In this document: piece by piece, positions 34,502 through 43,317 of the stretch
Layout of the letters: every line of letters begins with the position of its first letter
Numbering within the stretch: the first letter of the stretch is position 1
From: CALAMD01 sp035301025
GTDB lineage: Bacteria; Bacillota; Bacilli; Bacillales; Amphibacillaceae
Assembly: GCA_035301025.1 (NCBI GenBank)
Contig: DATGUV010000034.1
Location: 1-53,410, forward strand
Direction of reading: 5' to 3'
Length of the DNA stretch: 53,410 nt
Made by a program: the position numbers and the translations under genes
Notes under the pieces: generated by a model
What the model was told of the DNA's origin: nothing
Seen by the model: only the letters and a program-made list of their open reading frames with translations
The model's database searches: none

Positions 34502-36556
34502 ATGAGTAAAGTGCGTATATATGAATATGCAAAACAAGCAAACGTTACGAGTAGAGAAGTCATTGATTACTTAAAAAAAGTACAAGTTGAAGTGTCAAAT
34601 CATATGTCAATGATTTCAGAAAAAGAAGTTGAGAAGTTGAATAAACATTTTAATAAACAACTTGATTCTAAAAAGGAAAAAACACCTAAGAAGAATCAAC
34701 CAAATAAAAAGAAACAACCGAAACAAGAAAGAAAAAAAGGTAAACAAACGAAACAGAAGCAACAAAACCCACAACATTCAAAGCAAAACAAAAGCAATCA
34801 AACGCCTGAAAAAATCACCTATCATGGTCATTTAACAGTAGAAGAATTAGCTGAGAAATTACACATTGAAACAACAGAGATTATTAAAAAGCTCATGTTC
34901 TTAGGTGTGATGGCAACGAAAAACCAAGATTTAGATGATGATGCGATTGAATTAATTTGTGGCGAATATAATGTTGAAGTAGAGAAGGAAATTATTTTAG
35001 AAGAAACAGACTTAGATAAATATATTAAAGAAGATCAACCAGAAGAGTTAGTAGAGCGTCCAGCTGTTGTCACAATTATGGGACACGTTGACCACGGAAA
35101 AACAACATTACTTGATTCCATTCGTCATACAAAAATTACTGAAGGCGAAGCTGGTGGGATTACACAGCACATAGGAGCCTATCAAGTTGAAAATGAAGGG
35201 AAGAAAATTACCTTTTTAGACACTCCAGGTCACGAAGCATTTACAAGCATGCGTTCTAGAGGTGCTCAAGTTACCGACATTGCCATCTTAGTAGTTGCAG
35301 CAGATGATGGTGTTATGCCACAAACAATTGAAGCTATTAACCACGCAAAAGCAGCAGAAGTACCGATTATTGTGGCTGTCAATAAAATGGATAAAGAAAC
35401 TGCAAATCCAGACCGTGTGATGCAGGAATTAACAGAACATCAACTAATTCCTGAAGATTGGGGCGGGGATACAATTTTCGTGAATCTATCTGCTATTAAG
35501 CGGGAAGGTATCAATGATTTACTTGAAATGGTCGTCCTCGTGTCAGAAGTTGAAGAACTTAAAGCAAATCCACATACAAATGCATTTGGTACGGTAATTG
35601 ATGCTCAGTTAGACCGAGGTAGAGGTGCTGTAGCAAGTTTACTCGTACAAAATGGTACATTGCATGTTGGAGATACATTAGTTGTAGGGAACACATATGG
35701 ACGTGTTCGTGCAATGGTGAATGACCAAGGTGTTCGGGTAAAAGATGCAGGTCCTTCTACACCTGTAGAAATTACGGGTCTGAATAATGTACCGGAAGCC
35801 GGAGATCAATTTTTAGTCTTTACTGATGAGAAAAAAGCACGTCAAATTGGAATGGCTCGTCATCAGGAACATGTTCAAGCGAGTAGAACAGAACATGCAC
35901 GTGTTTCTCTAGATGATTTATTCGATCAAATTAAACAAGGTGATGTTAAGGAAATTAACGTCATTATTAAAGCTGATGTACAAGGTTCAGCAGGAGCGCT
36001 AGCATCATCCCTTCAAAAAATTGAAGTTGAAAATGTAAATGTTAAAATCATTCATACAGGTGTTGGTGCAATTACAGAGTCAGACGTGATTTTAGCATCT
36101 GCTTCTAACGCAATCATCATTGGTTTCAACGTACGACCAGATGTCAATGCACAAAAAGCAGCTGAATCTGAAAAAGTAGATGTTCGTTTACATCGTGTTA
36201 TCTATCAAGCAATTGAAGAGATGGAAGCAGCCATGAAAGGTATGCTAGATCCTGAATACGAAGAAAAAGTAATCGGTCAAGCAGAAGTTCGTGAAACATT
36301 TAAAGTATCACGCATAGGAACTATTGCTGGAAGCTATGTAACTGACGGTAAATTAAGACGTGATGCGAGCTTGCGTCTCATTCGAAATGGCGTCGTTCTT
36401 TTTGAAGGAGAGTTTGATGCATTAAAACGATTCAAAGACGATGTTCGTGAAGTCGCCCAAAACTATGAATGTGGAATTACAATTAAAGATTATAATGATA
36501 TAAAAGTAGGAGATATTATAGAAGCGTTTGTTATGGAAGAAATTGAGCGCAAATGA
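34502..36556 (+). CDS. infB: Translation initiation factor IF-2
   Basis: A 684-residue protein. The N-terminal IF2N motif (VRIYEYAKQANVTSREVIDY) is followed by a Lys/Gln/Asn-rich linker (about 55-105), a second IF2N segment, and the G domain with G1 GHVDHGKTTLLDSI (about 193), DTPGHEAF and NKMD. Domains II-IV follow, with DVQGSAGALASSLQ and a C-terminal fMet-tRNA-binding domain. ATG 34502 follows GGGGGTGA. The stop overlaps the ylxP start (AAATGA). Confidence 0.98.
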   Translation: MSKVRIYEYAKQANVTSREVIDYLKKVQVEVSNHMSMISEKEVEKLNKHFNKQLDSKKEKTPKKNQPNKKKQPKQERKKGKQTKQKQQNPQHSKQNKSNQTPEKITYHGHLTVEELAEKLHIETTEIIKKLMFLGVMATKNQDLDDDAIELICGEYNVEVEKEIILEETDLDKYIKEDQPEELVERPAVVTIMGHVDHGKTTLLDSIRHTKITEGEAGGITQHIGAYQVENEGKKITFLDTPGHEAFTSMRSRGAQVTDIAILVVAADDGVMPQTIEAINHAKAAEVPIIVAVNKMDKETANPDRVMQELTEHQLIPEDWGGDTIFVNLSAIKREGINDLLEMVVLVSEVEELKANPHTNAFGTVIDAQLDRGRGAVASLLVQNGTLHVGDTLVVGNTYGRVRAMVNDQGVRVKDAGPSTPVEITGLNNVPEAGDQFLVFTDEKKARQIGMARHQEHVQASRTEHARVSLDDLFDQIKQGDVKEINVIIKADVQGSAGALASSLQKIEVENVNVKIIHTGVGAITESDVILASASNAIIIGFNVRPDVNAQKAAESEKVDVRLHRVIYQAIEEMEAAMKGMLDPEYEEKVIGQAEVRETFKVSRIGTIAGSYVTDGKLRRDASLRLIRNGVVLFEGEFDALKRFKDDVREVAQNYECGITIKDYNDIKVGDIIEAFVMEEIERK

Positions 36557-36831
36557 TTTTATATGCGGAAGTCGAATGCTTGATCTATGACGTCCACTCC
36601 TTAAAAGAAAAAAGGTCAGTTGTAAAACGATTGATTCATAAAATTAAAAATGAACCAAATGTTGCAGTATGTGAATTAAAATACCATGACATGTGGAACC
36701 AGGTTGGTCTAGGAATCGTTACTATTTCAAATGAGCGTGTTCATGCAGAAAAAATCATGCAAGATATATTACAAACCATTGATGCATTTGGGGAAGTTGA
36801 ACGAACGATCACCAACATGGAATGGGTATAA
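36553..36831 (+). CDS. ylxP: DUF503 family protein YlxP
   Basis: A 92-residue protein with the DUF503 pattern: EVECLIYDVHSLKEKRSVVK, HKIKNEPNVAVCELKYHDMW, LGIVTISNERVHAEKIMQDI. It is widespread in the nusA-infB operon, between infB and rbfA. A link to ribosome biogenesis is assumed from context, and the exact function is not known. It starts within the infB stop region, so it is translationally coupled. Confidence 0.93.
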   Translation: MILYAEVECLIYDVHSLKEKRSVVKRLIHKIKNEPNVAVCELKYHDMWNQVGLGIVTISNERVHAEKIMQDILQTIDAFGEVERTITNMEWV

Positions 36832-36865
36832 CATGCAACAATTACTGTTTGATGAGGTGAGATAA

Positions 36866-37213
36866 TTGAGTAATGTTCGTGCAAATCGTGTAGCAGAACA
36901 AATTAAAAAAGAACTAGGCGATATTGTTACACGAAAACTAAAAGATCCTCGCATTGGATTTTTAACAATCACAGATGTGGAAGTAACAGGGGACCTACAA
37001 CAAGCAACCGTATATGTGTCTGTTCTAGGAGATGAAGTAAAAAAAGAGGAGACATTAGTTGGCTTATCTAAAGCAAAAGGATTTATTAGATCAGAAATAG
37101 GAAACCGGATTCGTTTACGTAAAACTCCGGAGCTATCCTTCGAGTTTGATGAAGCTCATGCATATGGTACACGGATTGACTCTATTTTAAAAGAACTTGA
37201 TGAAGAAGATTAA
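36866..37213 (+). CDS. rbfA: Ribosome-binding factor A
   Basis: A 115-residue protein with KH-like fold. It starts MSNVRANRVAEQIKKELGDI and contains KLKDPRIGFLTITDVEVTGD, then LQQATVYVSVLG. It matures the 5' end of 16S rRNA on the 30S subunit. The start is TTG 36866 with GATGAGGTGAG at 36850-36860; no ATG fits. A strong hairpin with U-tract follows directly. Confidence 0.95.
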   Translation: MSNVRANRVAEQIKKELGDIVTRKLKDPRIGFLTITDVEVTGDLQQATVYVSVLGDEVKKEETLVGLSKAKGFIRSEIGNRIRLRKTPELSFEFDEAHAYGTRIDSILKELDEED

Positions 37214-37218
37214 TACGA

Positions 37219-37260
37219 CATCTGATCTGAATTTAATTTCATTCAGGTCAGATGTTTTTA
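37219..37260 (+). terminator. Intrinsic terminator between rbfA and truB
   Basis: CATCTGATCTGAAT (37219-37232) pairs with ATTCAGGTCAGATG (37241-37254) over 14 bp with one G-U, loop TTAATTTC, followed by TTTTTAT. It splits the infB-rbfA part from truB-ribF. Confidence 0.85.
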
Positions 37261-37279
37261 TGTGGAAGGGGATTGTTCG

Positions 37280-38173
37280 ATGAACGGTATTTTACCTTTA
37301 TGGAAACCAAAAGGAATGACGTCACATGATTGCGTGATGAAAATCCGCACGATTTTTGGCACAAAAAAAGTAGGGCATACAGGAACACTTGATCCTGAAG
37401 TTGAAGGTGTTCTAGGCATATGTATTGGAGAAGGTACTAAATTAGTTCCTTATTTGACGAAAGGGTCCAAAACATACATAGCCGAAGTTACCTTAGGATC
37501 TGCAACAGAAACAGAAGATGCATATGGTAAAATTGTTCATCAACAACCTGTTACACGTTCTATTAGTAAACAGGAAATACAAGAGGCACTTCAACAATTT
37601 GTAGGAGAAATCAAACAAATCCCGCCAATGTATTCGGCTATACGAGTGAATGGAAAACGGTTATATGAATACGCTCGCGCCAATGAATACGTTAAGCGAC
37701 CAGAAAGGATTGTACATATTACATCTATCATTATGCAAGGTGAATATGATGAGGCGAATACATGTTTTTCAATGGAAGTCACGTGTTCACAAGGAACATA
37801 TATTCGGACACTCTGTGTAGATATTGGTAAAATGTTAGGGTATCCAGCTCACATGTCTTCCTTAGTACGAACAGAAGCAAGTTCTTTTACAAAAGAAGAA
37901 GCAATTTCTTTTTCTGAACTTACCTCTGTGAAAGAAAATGGAGAATTGGATACATGTTTATATCCGCTACTGCGTGGAATTGAAGCAATGGAACAAGTAG
38001 AAGTAGATGCATCTACACAGAAAAAAGTATATCATGGAAATAAGTTACCAATTCCTCCTGCTGTGCGAACATTCCCTTTTGCATATGTACGAGAAGGGCA
38101 GTTATTAGCAATTTATGAAAAACACCCGACTGAACACGGCATTGGTAAACCTGTACGCGTATTTAATTTCTAA
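37280..38173 (+). CDS. truB: tRNA pseudouridine-55 synthase TruB
   Basis: A 297-residue protein. The catalytic Asp is D38 in VGHTGTLDPEVEGVLGICIG, with GSKTYIAEVTLGSATETEDA and QIPPMYSAIRVNGKRLYEYA. It makes psi55 in the T-arm of tRNAs. ATG 37280 has GGAAGGGGA at 37264-37272. A PUA-like C-terminal part is present but short. An intrinsic terminator precedes it, so its transcript depends on read-through or an unseen promoter. Confidence 0.96.
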   Translation: MNGILPLWKPKGMTSHDCVMKIRTIFGTKKVGHTGTLDPEVEGVLGICIGEGTKLVPYLTKGSKTYIAEVTLGSATETEDAYGKIVHQQPVTRSISKQEIQEALQQFVGEIKQIPPMYSAIRVNGKRLYEYARANEYVKRPERIVHITSIIMQGEYDEANTCFSMEVTCSQGTYIRTLCVDIGKMLGYPAHMSSLVRTEASSFTKEEAISFSELTSVKENGELDTCLYPLLRGIEAMEQVEVDASTQKKVYHGNKLPIPPAVRTFPFAYVREGQLLAIYEKHPTEHGIGKPVRVFNF

Positions 38174-38196
38174 ATTTCAAGATGAAGGTGAGCACA

Positions 38197-39141
38197 ATGA
38201 AAACAATTCGGCTAACATATCCCCATGACTTTCATGCAGAAGAATTACCTGCTACAGCTTGTGCCTTTGGTTTTTTTGATGGCGTTCATAGAGGTCATCA
38301 AAAACTGATTCAAGCTGCAATCGATCAGGCAAACGATTGTGGAATGAAAAGTGCTATTATGACTTTTCATCCTCATCCTAAAGATGTGCTGAAACAACCA
38401 TCCACCCCTATGAAATATATAACACCGCTTCAACAAAAAGAAGCCATCATGGAAGAGCTTGGTATTGATTATTTATATGTTGTAACCTTTAATCATGCTT
38501 TATCTGCACTAACACCGAAGGAATTTATTAATCATTTTGTTGAAAATCTACATATTAAACATGTGATTGGTGGCTTTGATTATTCTTTTGGCCATAAAGG
38601 TCTTGGGACAATGGAAACAATGAAAGAAGAAGCAAAAGGTCGTTATGAAACGACAATCATTCCAAAGTTTGTTAAGGGAAATGAAAAAATTAGTTCAACA
38701 GCCGTTCGAACATATTTAGAGAATGGTAACGTAGAGGAAGTGTCTCATCTGCTTGGACGTCCATTTACAATTATTGGAACAGTTGTTACTGGTGAAAAAC
38801 GTGGAAGAACGATTGGTTTTCCTACAGCAAATATACAATGTAAGGAAAATGCATTATTACCAACCATAGGCGTATATGCGGTTACGTTGACAGTAAACGG
38901 AGACACATATGAAGGTATGGCGAATATTGGGTATAAACCTACCTTTCACGACAAACGAGAAGAAACTACTCTAGAAGTGAACATTTTTGATTTCAGCAAA
39001 GATATCTATGGTGAAGAAGTACAGGTAGCTTTTTATACTTTCATTCGTGAAGAGAAAGCATTTAATGGGATCGAAGAACTTACAGATCAATTAACCAATG
39101 ATAAAAATACAATTCAATGTTTTTTTCAGAAAGAAAAGTAA
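38197..39141 (+). CDS. ribF: Bifunctional riboflavin kinase/FAD synthetase RibF
   Basis: A 314-residue protein. The N-terminal FMN adenylyltransferase has ACAFGFFDGVHRGHQKLIQA and FHPHPKDVL, plus the KISSTAVRTYLENG ending; the C-terminal riboflavin kinase has GEKRGRTIGFPTANIQ and GMANIGYKPTF. It converts riboflavin to FMN and FAD. ATG 38197 is chosen for its spacing from GAAGGTGAG (38184-38192). No FMN riboswitch is seen upstream; the gene follows truB by 23 bases. Confidence 0.96.
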   Translation: MKTIRLTYPHDFHAEELPATACAFGFFDGVHRGHQKLIQAAIDQANDCGMKSAIMTFHPHPKDVLKQPSTPMKYITPLQQKEAIMEELGIDYLYVVTFNHALSALTPKEFINHFVENLHIKHVIGGFDYSFGHKGLGTMETMKEEAKGRYETTIIPKFVKGNEKISSTAVRTYLENGNVEEVSHLLGRPFTIIGTVVTGEKRGRTIGFPTANIQCKENALLPTIGVYAVTLTVNGDTYEGMANIGYKPTFHDKREETTLEVNIFDFSKDIYGEEVQVAFYTFIREEKAFNGIEELTDQLTNDKNTIQCFFQKEK

Positions 39142-39149
39142 GATACCCC

Positions 39150-39178
39150 TTGCTTTTTCAGGCAAAAAGTCGTATGCT
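39150..39178 (+). promoter_or_regulatory. Sigma-A promoter of rpsO
   Basis: TTGCTT (39150-39155) and TATGCT (39173-39178) are separated by 17 bases. The leader to the rpsO ATG would be about 85 bases. Confidence 0.65.
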
Positions 39179-39184
39179 TAAACA

Positions 39185-39269
39185 CGTAAAACCTTCGCTT
39201 GGAAATTTGTTACTCCGACATTTTCTCGGCGAACGGGGCTATGGATAAAATAACTAGGAGGTGAACCAG
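39185..39269 (+). promoter_or_regulatory. Probable S15-binding leader of rpsO
   Basis: The leader includes ACTCCGACATTTTCTCGGCG (39211-39230) then AACGGGGCTAT. A CCGA...TCGG stem (39214-39217 with 39225-39228) lies ahead of the G-run. Firmicutes rpsO leaders are known to bind S15 for autoregulation. My match is by general layout, not by a computed covariance model. Confidence 0.5.
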
Positions 39270-39539
39270 ATGGCTATTACGAACGAACGAAAAGCAGAAA
39301 TCATTAATGAATTTAAAACACATGAAAATGATACTGGTTCTACTGAAGTACAAATTGCAGTACTTACAGAAGAAATCACTGTTTTAAATGATCACTTACG
39401 TACACACAAAAGAGATCACCACTCACGTCGTGGCTTACTTAAAAAAGTAGGTAGACGTCGTAACTTGTTAAACTATTTACGTAATAATAACATTGCAAGT
39501 TACCGTGAATTGATCCAAAAGTTAGGATTACGTCGATAA
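39270..39539 (+). CDS. rpsO: 30S ribosomal protein S15 (uS15)
   Basis: An 89-residue protein: FKTHENDTGSTEVQIAVLTE, DHLRTHKRDHHSRRGLLKKV, GRRRNLLNYLRNNN. It binds 16S rRNA early in 30S assembly. ATG 39270 has AGGAGGTGA at 39256-39264. It is a monocistronic-looking unit with its own promoter and terminator. The in-frame ATG at 39261 overlaps the SD and is rejected. Confidence 0.98.
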   Translation: MAITNERKAEIINEFKTHENDTGSTEVQIAVLTEEITVLNDHLRTHKRDHHSRRGLLKKVGRRRNLLNYLRNNNIASYRELIQKLGLRR

Positions 39540-39551
39540 GATTTCAGGAAA

Positions 39552-39576
39552 AGCAGGAGATTCTCCTGCTTTTTTC
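39552..39576 (+). terminator. Intrinsic terminator after rpsO
   Basis: AGCAGGAG (39552-39559) pairs with CTCCTGCT (39563-39570), loop ATT, followed by a U-run. It separates rpsO from pnp. Confidence 0.88.
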
Positions 39577-39650
39577 ATACATAAAATGTACTTTTCTACA
39601 TATTCACTATAAAATGAATAGAACATGCACTTTGAAAGGAGCATACATTG

Positions 39651-41768
39651 ATGGAAAGTAAAAAACATGTTTTCTCCACAGAAATCGCAGGGAAGCCATT
39701 TGTTGTTGAAATTGGCGAATTAGCAAAGCAGGCGGATGGAGCTTGCATGATTCATTATGGAGACACATCTGTTTTATCTGTTGCAACCGCTTCAGACAAG
39801 CCAAAAGATTTACCATTCTTCCCACTAACGGTGAATTATGAAGAACGGTTATATGCTGTAGGTAAAATTCCAGGAGGGTTTATTAAACGAGAAGGAAGAC
39901 CAAGTGAAAAAGCTATTTTAGCTTCTCGTCTGATAGATCGTCCAATCCGTCCTTTATTCCCAGAAGGATTTAGAAATGAAGTTCAAGTAATTAGTACAGT
40001 GATGAGTGTGGATCAAGATTGTTCCTCCGAAATTGCCGCTATGATTGGATCATCTATCGCTTTAACCATTTCAAATATCCCATTTGAAGAGCCTATTGCT
40101 GGAATTAATGTTGGTCGGGTAGATGGAGAGTTTGTTCTTAATCCAACAATTGAAGAAGAAGAAAAAAGCGACCTAAAATTAACAGTTGCTGGAACAAAAG
40201 ATGCTGTAAATATGGTTGAAGCAGAAGCTGACGAAGTCGAAGAAGCAGTTGTTCTTGAAGCAATTATGTTCGCTCATGAAGAAATTAAGCGACTTGTAAC
40301 GTTCCAAGAGGAAATCATTCAAGCAGTAGGCGATATAAAGCGTGAAATTACTGTTTTTGAGATTGAACAAGAACGACTAGAAAAGATTGAAGCTCAATAT
40401 AAAGATGAATTGACTCAAGCGATTCAAGTAGAGGAAAAACACGCTCGTGAAGAGGCAATGGAAGCTGTAAAAGATTCAATCATCGAACCTTATGAAAATC
40501 TTGAAGATGAAGAACAATTGAAACAAGTAAAAGCCATTGTGGATCATATGGTAAAAGAAGAAGTACGACGACTTATTACTGAAGAAAAAGTACGTACAGA
40601 CGGCAGAACTATTGACGAAATTCGTCCACTTGCCTCTCGAGTGAAAGTACTCCCACGTACACATGGTTCAGGACTCTTTACAAGAGGACAAACACAAGCA
40701 TTAAGCATTTGTACATTAGGTGCATTAGGGGATGTTCAAATATTAGACGGTCTAGATTTAGCTGAATCTAAGCGGTTCATGCATCATTATAATTTCCCAC
40801 AGTATAGTGTAGGAGAAACAGGACCTATTCGTGGACCAGGCCGAAGAGAAATTGGACATGGTGCCCTTGGCGAAAAAGCATTAGAAAGAGTCATTCCTAA
40901 TGAAGAAGAATTCCCATATACGATTCGACTTGTATCTGAAGTATTAGAATCAAATGGTTCATCTTCACAAGCAAGTATTTGTGCAAGTACATTAGCTCTT
41001 ATGGATGCCGGAGTTCCAATTAAGGCACCAGTTGCAGGAATTGCTATGGGACTTGTAAAAACTGGTGAAGATTACTCCATTTTATCGGATATTCAAGGAA
41101 TGGAAGATGCTTTAGGGGATATGGACTTTAAAGTGGCTGGAACTGAAAAAGGGATTACAGCATTACAAATGGATATAAAAATCGATGGATTGTCGAAAAA
41201 TATTCTTGAGGAATCGCTAACTCAAGCACGTGTAGGAAGATTGCATATTCTTAACTCAATGATGGAAACCATCAAAGAACCAAAAGAAGAGCTATCAGAA
41301 TACGCGCCAAAAATTATTACGATGAAAATTAATCCAGATAAAATCCGTGATGTCATTGGACCAAGTGGTAAACAAATCAATAAGATTATTGATGAAACTG
41401 GTGTTAAAATCGACATTGAACAGGATGGAACTGTATTTATTGGTTCAACGGAAGCAGATAAAAACGAAGAAGCGAAAAAAATTATCGAAGACCTTGTTCG
41501 TGAAGTGGAAGTTGGAGAGCTTTATTTAGGTACTGTACGTAGAATTGAAAAGTTCGGAGCTTTTGTTGAGTTATTCAAAGGAAAAGACGGGCTCGTGCAT
41601 ATTTCTCAACTAGATGAAAAGCGCGTCAATAAGGTAGAAGATGTCGTGAGTATCGGTGACAAGATTATGGTTAAAGTAAAAGAAATCGATCATCAAGGCC
41701 GTGTAAACTTATCACGAAAAGAAGTACTTCTTGATGAGAAAAAACGCAAAGAAGAACAATCTAAATAA
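39651..41768 (+). CDS. pnp: Polyribonucleotide nucleotidyltransferase (PNPase)
   Basis: A 705-residue protein, the length of B. subtilis PnpA. Two RNase PH domains are present (YGDTSVLSVATASDKPKDLP in the first; RVLPRTHGSGLFTRGQTQAL-like stretch and FPYTIRLVSEVLESNGSSSQ in the second), followed by KH (PDKIRDVIGPSGKQINKIID) and S1 (GELYLGTVRRIEKFGAFVEL) domains. It degrades RNA 3' to 5' using phosphate. ATG 39651 follows AAAGGAGC; a TTG directly before it is an alternative. A terminator follows. Confidence 0.97.
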   Translation: MESKKHVFSTEIAGKPFVVEIGELAKQADGACMIHYGDTSVLSVATASDKPKDLPFFPLTVNYEERLYAVGKIPGGFIKREGRPSEKAILASRLIDRPIRPLFPEGFRNEVQVISTVMSVDQDCSSEIAAMIGSSIALTISNIPFEEPIAGINVGRVDGEFVLNPTIEEEEKSDLKLTVAGTKDAVNMVEAEADEVEEAVVLEAIMFAHEEIKRLVTFQEEIIQAVGDIKREITVFEIEQERLEKIEAQYKDELTQAIQVEEKHAREEAMEAVKDSIIEPYENLEDEEQLKQVKAIVDHMVKEEVRRLITEEKVRTDGRTIDEIRPLASRVKVLPRTHGSGLFTRGQTQALSICTLGALGDVQILDGLDLAESKRFMHHYNFPQYSVGETGPIRGPGRREIGHGALGEKALERVIPNEEEFPYTIRLVSEVLESNGSSSQASICASTLALMDAGVPIKAPVAGIAMGLVKTGEDYSILSDIQGMEDALGDMDFKVAGTEKGITALQMDIKIDGLSKNILEESLTQARVGRLHILNSMMETIKEPKEELSEYAPKIITMKINPDKIRDVIGPSGKQINKIIDETGVKIDIEQDGTVFIGSTEADKNEEAKKIIEDLVREVEVGELYLGTVRRIEKFGAFVELFKGKDGLVHISQLDEKRVNKVEDVVSIGDKIMVKVKEIDHQGRVNLSRKEVLLDEKKRKEEQSK

Positions 41769-41781
41769 AGAGCATAAAATA

Positions 41782-41809
41782 AGAAGCTGGAGAGCCAGTT
41801 TCTTTTTTT
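41782..41809 (+). terminator. Intrinsic terminator after pnp
   Basis: AGAAGCTGG (41782-41790) pairs with CCAGTTTCT (41795-41803, one G-U), loop AGAG, followed by a run of T. Flanking GCATAAAA and TTTTATGC extend the complementarity. Confidence 0.88.
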
Positions 41810-41892
41810 ATGCCTATATTTAGCATGGATTACGTGGAAATATTTGAAGGATTAGATCAACTAAACGTGAGTGCAGTCGCGATCGATGAATG

Positions 41893-41904
41893 AATTTCAT
41901 AATA
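41893..41904 (+). repeat. AATTTCATAATA 12-mer, copy 1
   Basis: Exact 12-mer also found at 51719-51730 and 52614-52625, all three intergenic and all in + orientation. Significance unknown. Confidence 0.4.
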
Positions 41905-41958
41905 CGTGTTCTATGTTATTTTTTGGGGTATATGAAATTTACTCAGATGAACAAACAA

Positions 41959-41987
41959 TCATAACTTGTCCTCCTCTTTCATAAACT
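41959..41987 (+). promoter_or_regulatory. Candidate sigma-E promoter of the ylxY-like gene
   Basis: TCATAAC (41959-41965), a 14-base spacer, and CATAAACT (41980-41987) resemble the mother-cell sigma-E consensus (kmATATT, 14, CATACAnT). The -35 matches in 5 of 7 positions. A start near 41994 would give a very short leader. Confidence 0.4.
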
Positions 41988-41995
41988 TTCATAAA
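41976..41995 (+). repeat. Tandem 10-bp repeat CTTTCATAAA before ylxY
   Basis: CTTTCATAAA occurs twice in direct succession. It overlaps the candidate sigma-E -10. CCTCTTT (41973-41979) can also pair with AAAGAGG (41995-42001), masking the SD if transcribed from further upstream. Confidence 0.5.
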
Positions 41996-42012
41996 AAGAG
42001 GTGAATGAGAAG

Positions 42013-42975
42013 ATGCAGTTTTATAAAAAGTATGTTCATGTTCTATTGTTTGTAATCCTTGTTTTAATTGTTTTTACACAATCTTTATACACAGAACAAT
42101 CCAGTATCCTTTCACCAGTATTTTTTCACACATTACCTGTTGATCATCCGAAAGAAAAAGATCAACGTGTACGAGAAGTACAAGAGAAGTCTTCAACATT
42201 ATTTGAAGATGCAGAAGATGCATATATTGATAAAGTATGGAAAAAAACACCTGGAAGAGACGGACGGAAAGTAAATATTGAAAAAACGATTGAAAATATG
42301 AAAAATGAAGATCGTGTAGATGATTCTTTATTTATTTATGAGTCCATTAAACCAAATGTCCAATTATCCGACCTCCCCCCGTCACCAATTTATCGGGGGC
42401 ACCCGAAAAAAGATATGGTTGCACTTTTAATTAATGTATCTTGGGGAGCTGAGCACATTCCACCTATGTTAGAAGCGTTGAAAAAGCATCAGGTAAAAGC
42501 AACATTTTTCATCGAAGGAAAATGGGCAAAAGAACAAACTACCTACGTTCAAATGATCCAAGATGAAGGACATTTAATTGGCAATCATGCATATAACCAT
42601 CCAGATATGAAGCGACTATCTAAAGATGAGATTGTCCAACAAATGAATCAAACAAATGAAATTTTAGAAGCTATTACGAATACAAAACCACAGTGGTTTG
42701 CTCCACCTAGTGGTAGTTTTAATATGGATGTAGTTGAGGAGGCTTCCAAATTAAATATGGAAACAATTTTATGGACCGTAGATACAATTGATTGGCGTAA
42801 ACCTTCTGTTCCTGTCATGCATGCTCGTGTGATGGACAACATTCACAATGGAGCGACAATCTTAATGCACCCGACAGAAGTGGTGGCAAAAGGGTTAGAG
42901 GAATTAATTGAAGAAATTTTACATGAAGGGTATCGCATCGGCACAATCGAACAACTGTTACGATCAGAAAGATAA
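42013..42975 (+). CDS. ylxY: Polysaccharide deacetylase-like protein (YlxY type), probably inactive
   Basis: A 320-residue protein with an N-terminal membrane anchor/signal (about 6-25) and a NodB-homology domain (about 137-315). Where active deacetylases have TFDDG, this has LINVSWG (about 139-145), so the catalytic Asp pair is missing; the metal-binding His pair remains (NHAYNHPDM, about 191). B. subtilis YlxY, located after pnp, has the same kind of change. The gene is probably sporulation-related. ATG 42013 is chosen for spacing to AGAGGTGA (41997-42004). The mlpA gene that usually follows is absent. Confidence 0.88.
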   Translation: MQFYKKYVHVLLFVILVLIVFTQSLYTEQSSILSPVFFHTLPVDHPKEKDQRVREVQEKSSTLFEDAEDAYIDKVWKKTPGRDGRKVNIEKTIENMKNEDRVDDSLFIYESIKPNVQLSDLPPSPIYRGHPKKDMVALLINVSWGAEHIPPMLEALKKHQVKATFFIEGKWAKEQTTYVQMIQDEGHLIGNHAYNHPDMKRLSKDEIVQQMNQTNEILEAITNTKPQWFAPPSGSFNMDVVEEASKLNMETILWTVDTIDWRKPSVPVMHARVMDNIHNGATILMHPTEVVAKGLEELIEEILHEGYRIGTIEQLLRSER

Positions 42976-42979
42976 AAAA

Positions 42980-43008
42980 GCATACCATGATATAAGTGCT
43001 CATATAGT
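42980..43008 (+). promoter_or_regulatory. Candidate sigma-E promoter of ymxH
   Basis: GCATACC (42980-42986), 14 bases, CATATAGT (43001-43008). The -10 matches CATACAnT in 6 of 7 defined positions and the -35 keeps kmATA. It lies 64 bases before the ymxH start. Confidence 0.45.
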
Positions 43009-43071
43009 TAAAGTACCCTCCGATCAATAGATGAGTGACATGTTACCTCTTCGTTAGGGAAAGGTTGTGAT

Positions 43072-43317
43072 GTGGTGCGATACAAAGAAATTAGTGGGAA
43101 AGAAATTGTAGATATTACAGAAGGTATTCGACTAGGGGTACTTGGTCAAACAGATATAGAAATCCACGTGAATACTGGTAAAATTGATGCATTTATCATT
43201 CCAAATTACAAATGGCTTGGGTTGAAAAAAGAAGGTATCGTCACAAAAATTCCGTGGAATTCCATTAAAAAGATTGGTGAAGATATGATTATGATTGAAG
43301 ATTCACACATGAATTAA
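43072..43317 (+). CDS. ymxH: PRC-barrel sporulation protein YmxH/YlmC family
   Basis: An 81-residue protein with a PRC-barrel: EISGKEIVDITEGIRLGVLG, then QTDIEIHVNTGKIDAF, IPNYKWLGLKKEG and VPW-like IPWNSIKKIGEDMIMIE. B. subtilis YmxH has the same motifs and place before dpaA. The start is GTG 43072 (GTG 43075 also possible) after GGGAAAGG. It is monocistronic, with a candidate sigma-E promoter and a clear terminator. Function is not well defined. Confidence 0.9.
   Translation: MVRYKEISGKEIVDITEGIRLGVLGQTDIEIHVNTGKIDAFIIPNYKWLGLKKEGIVTKIPWNSIKKIGEDMIMIEDSHMN

Noticed and set aside
38174..38196. FMN riboswitch upstream of ribF
   Set aside because: Only 23 bases separate truB and ribF; no RFN element fits.
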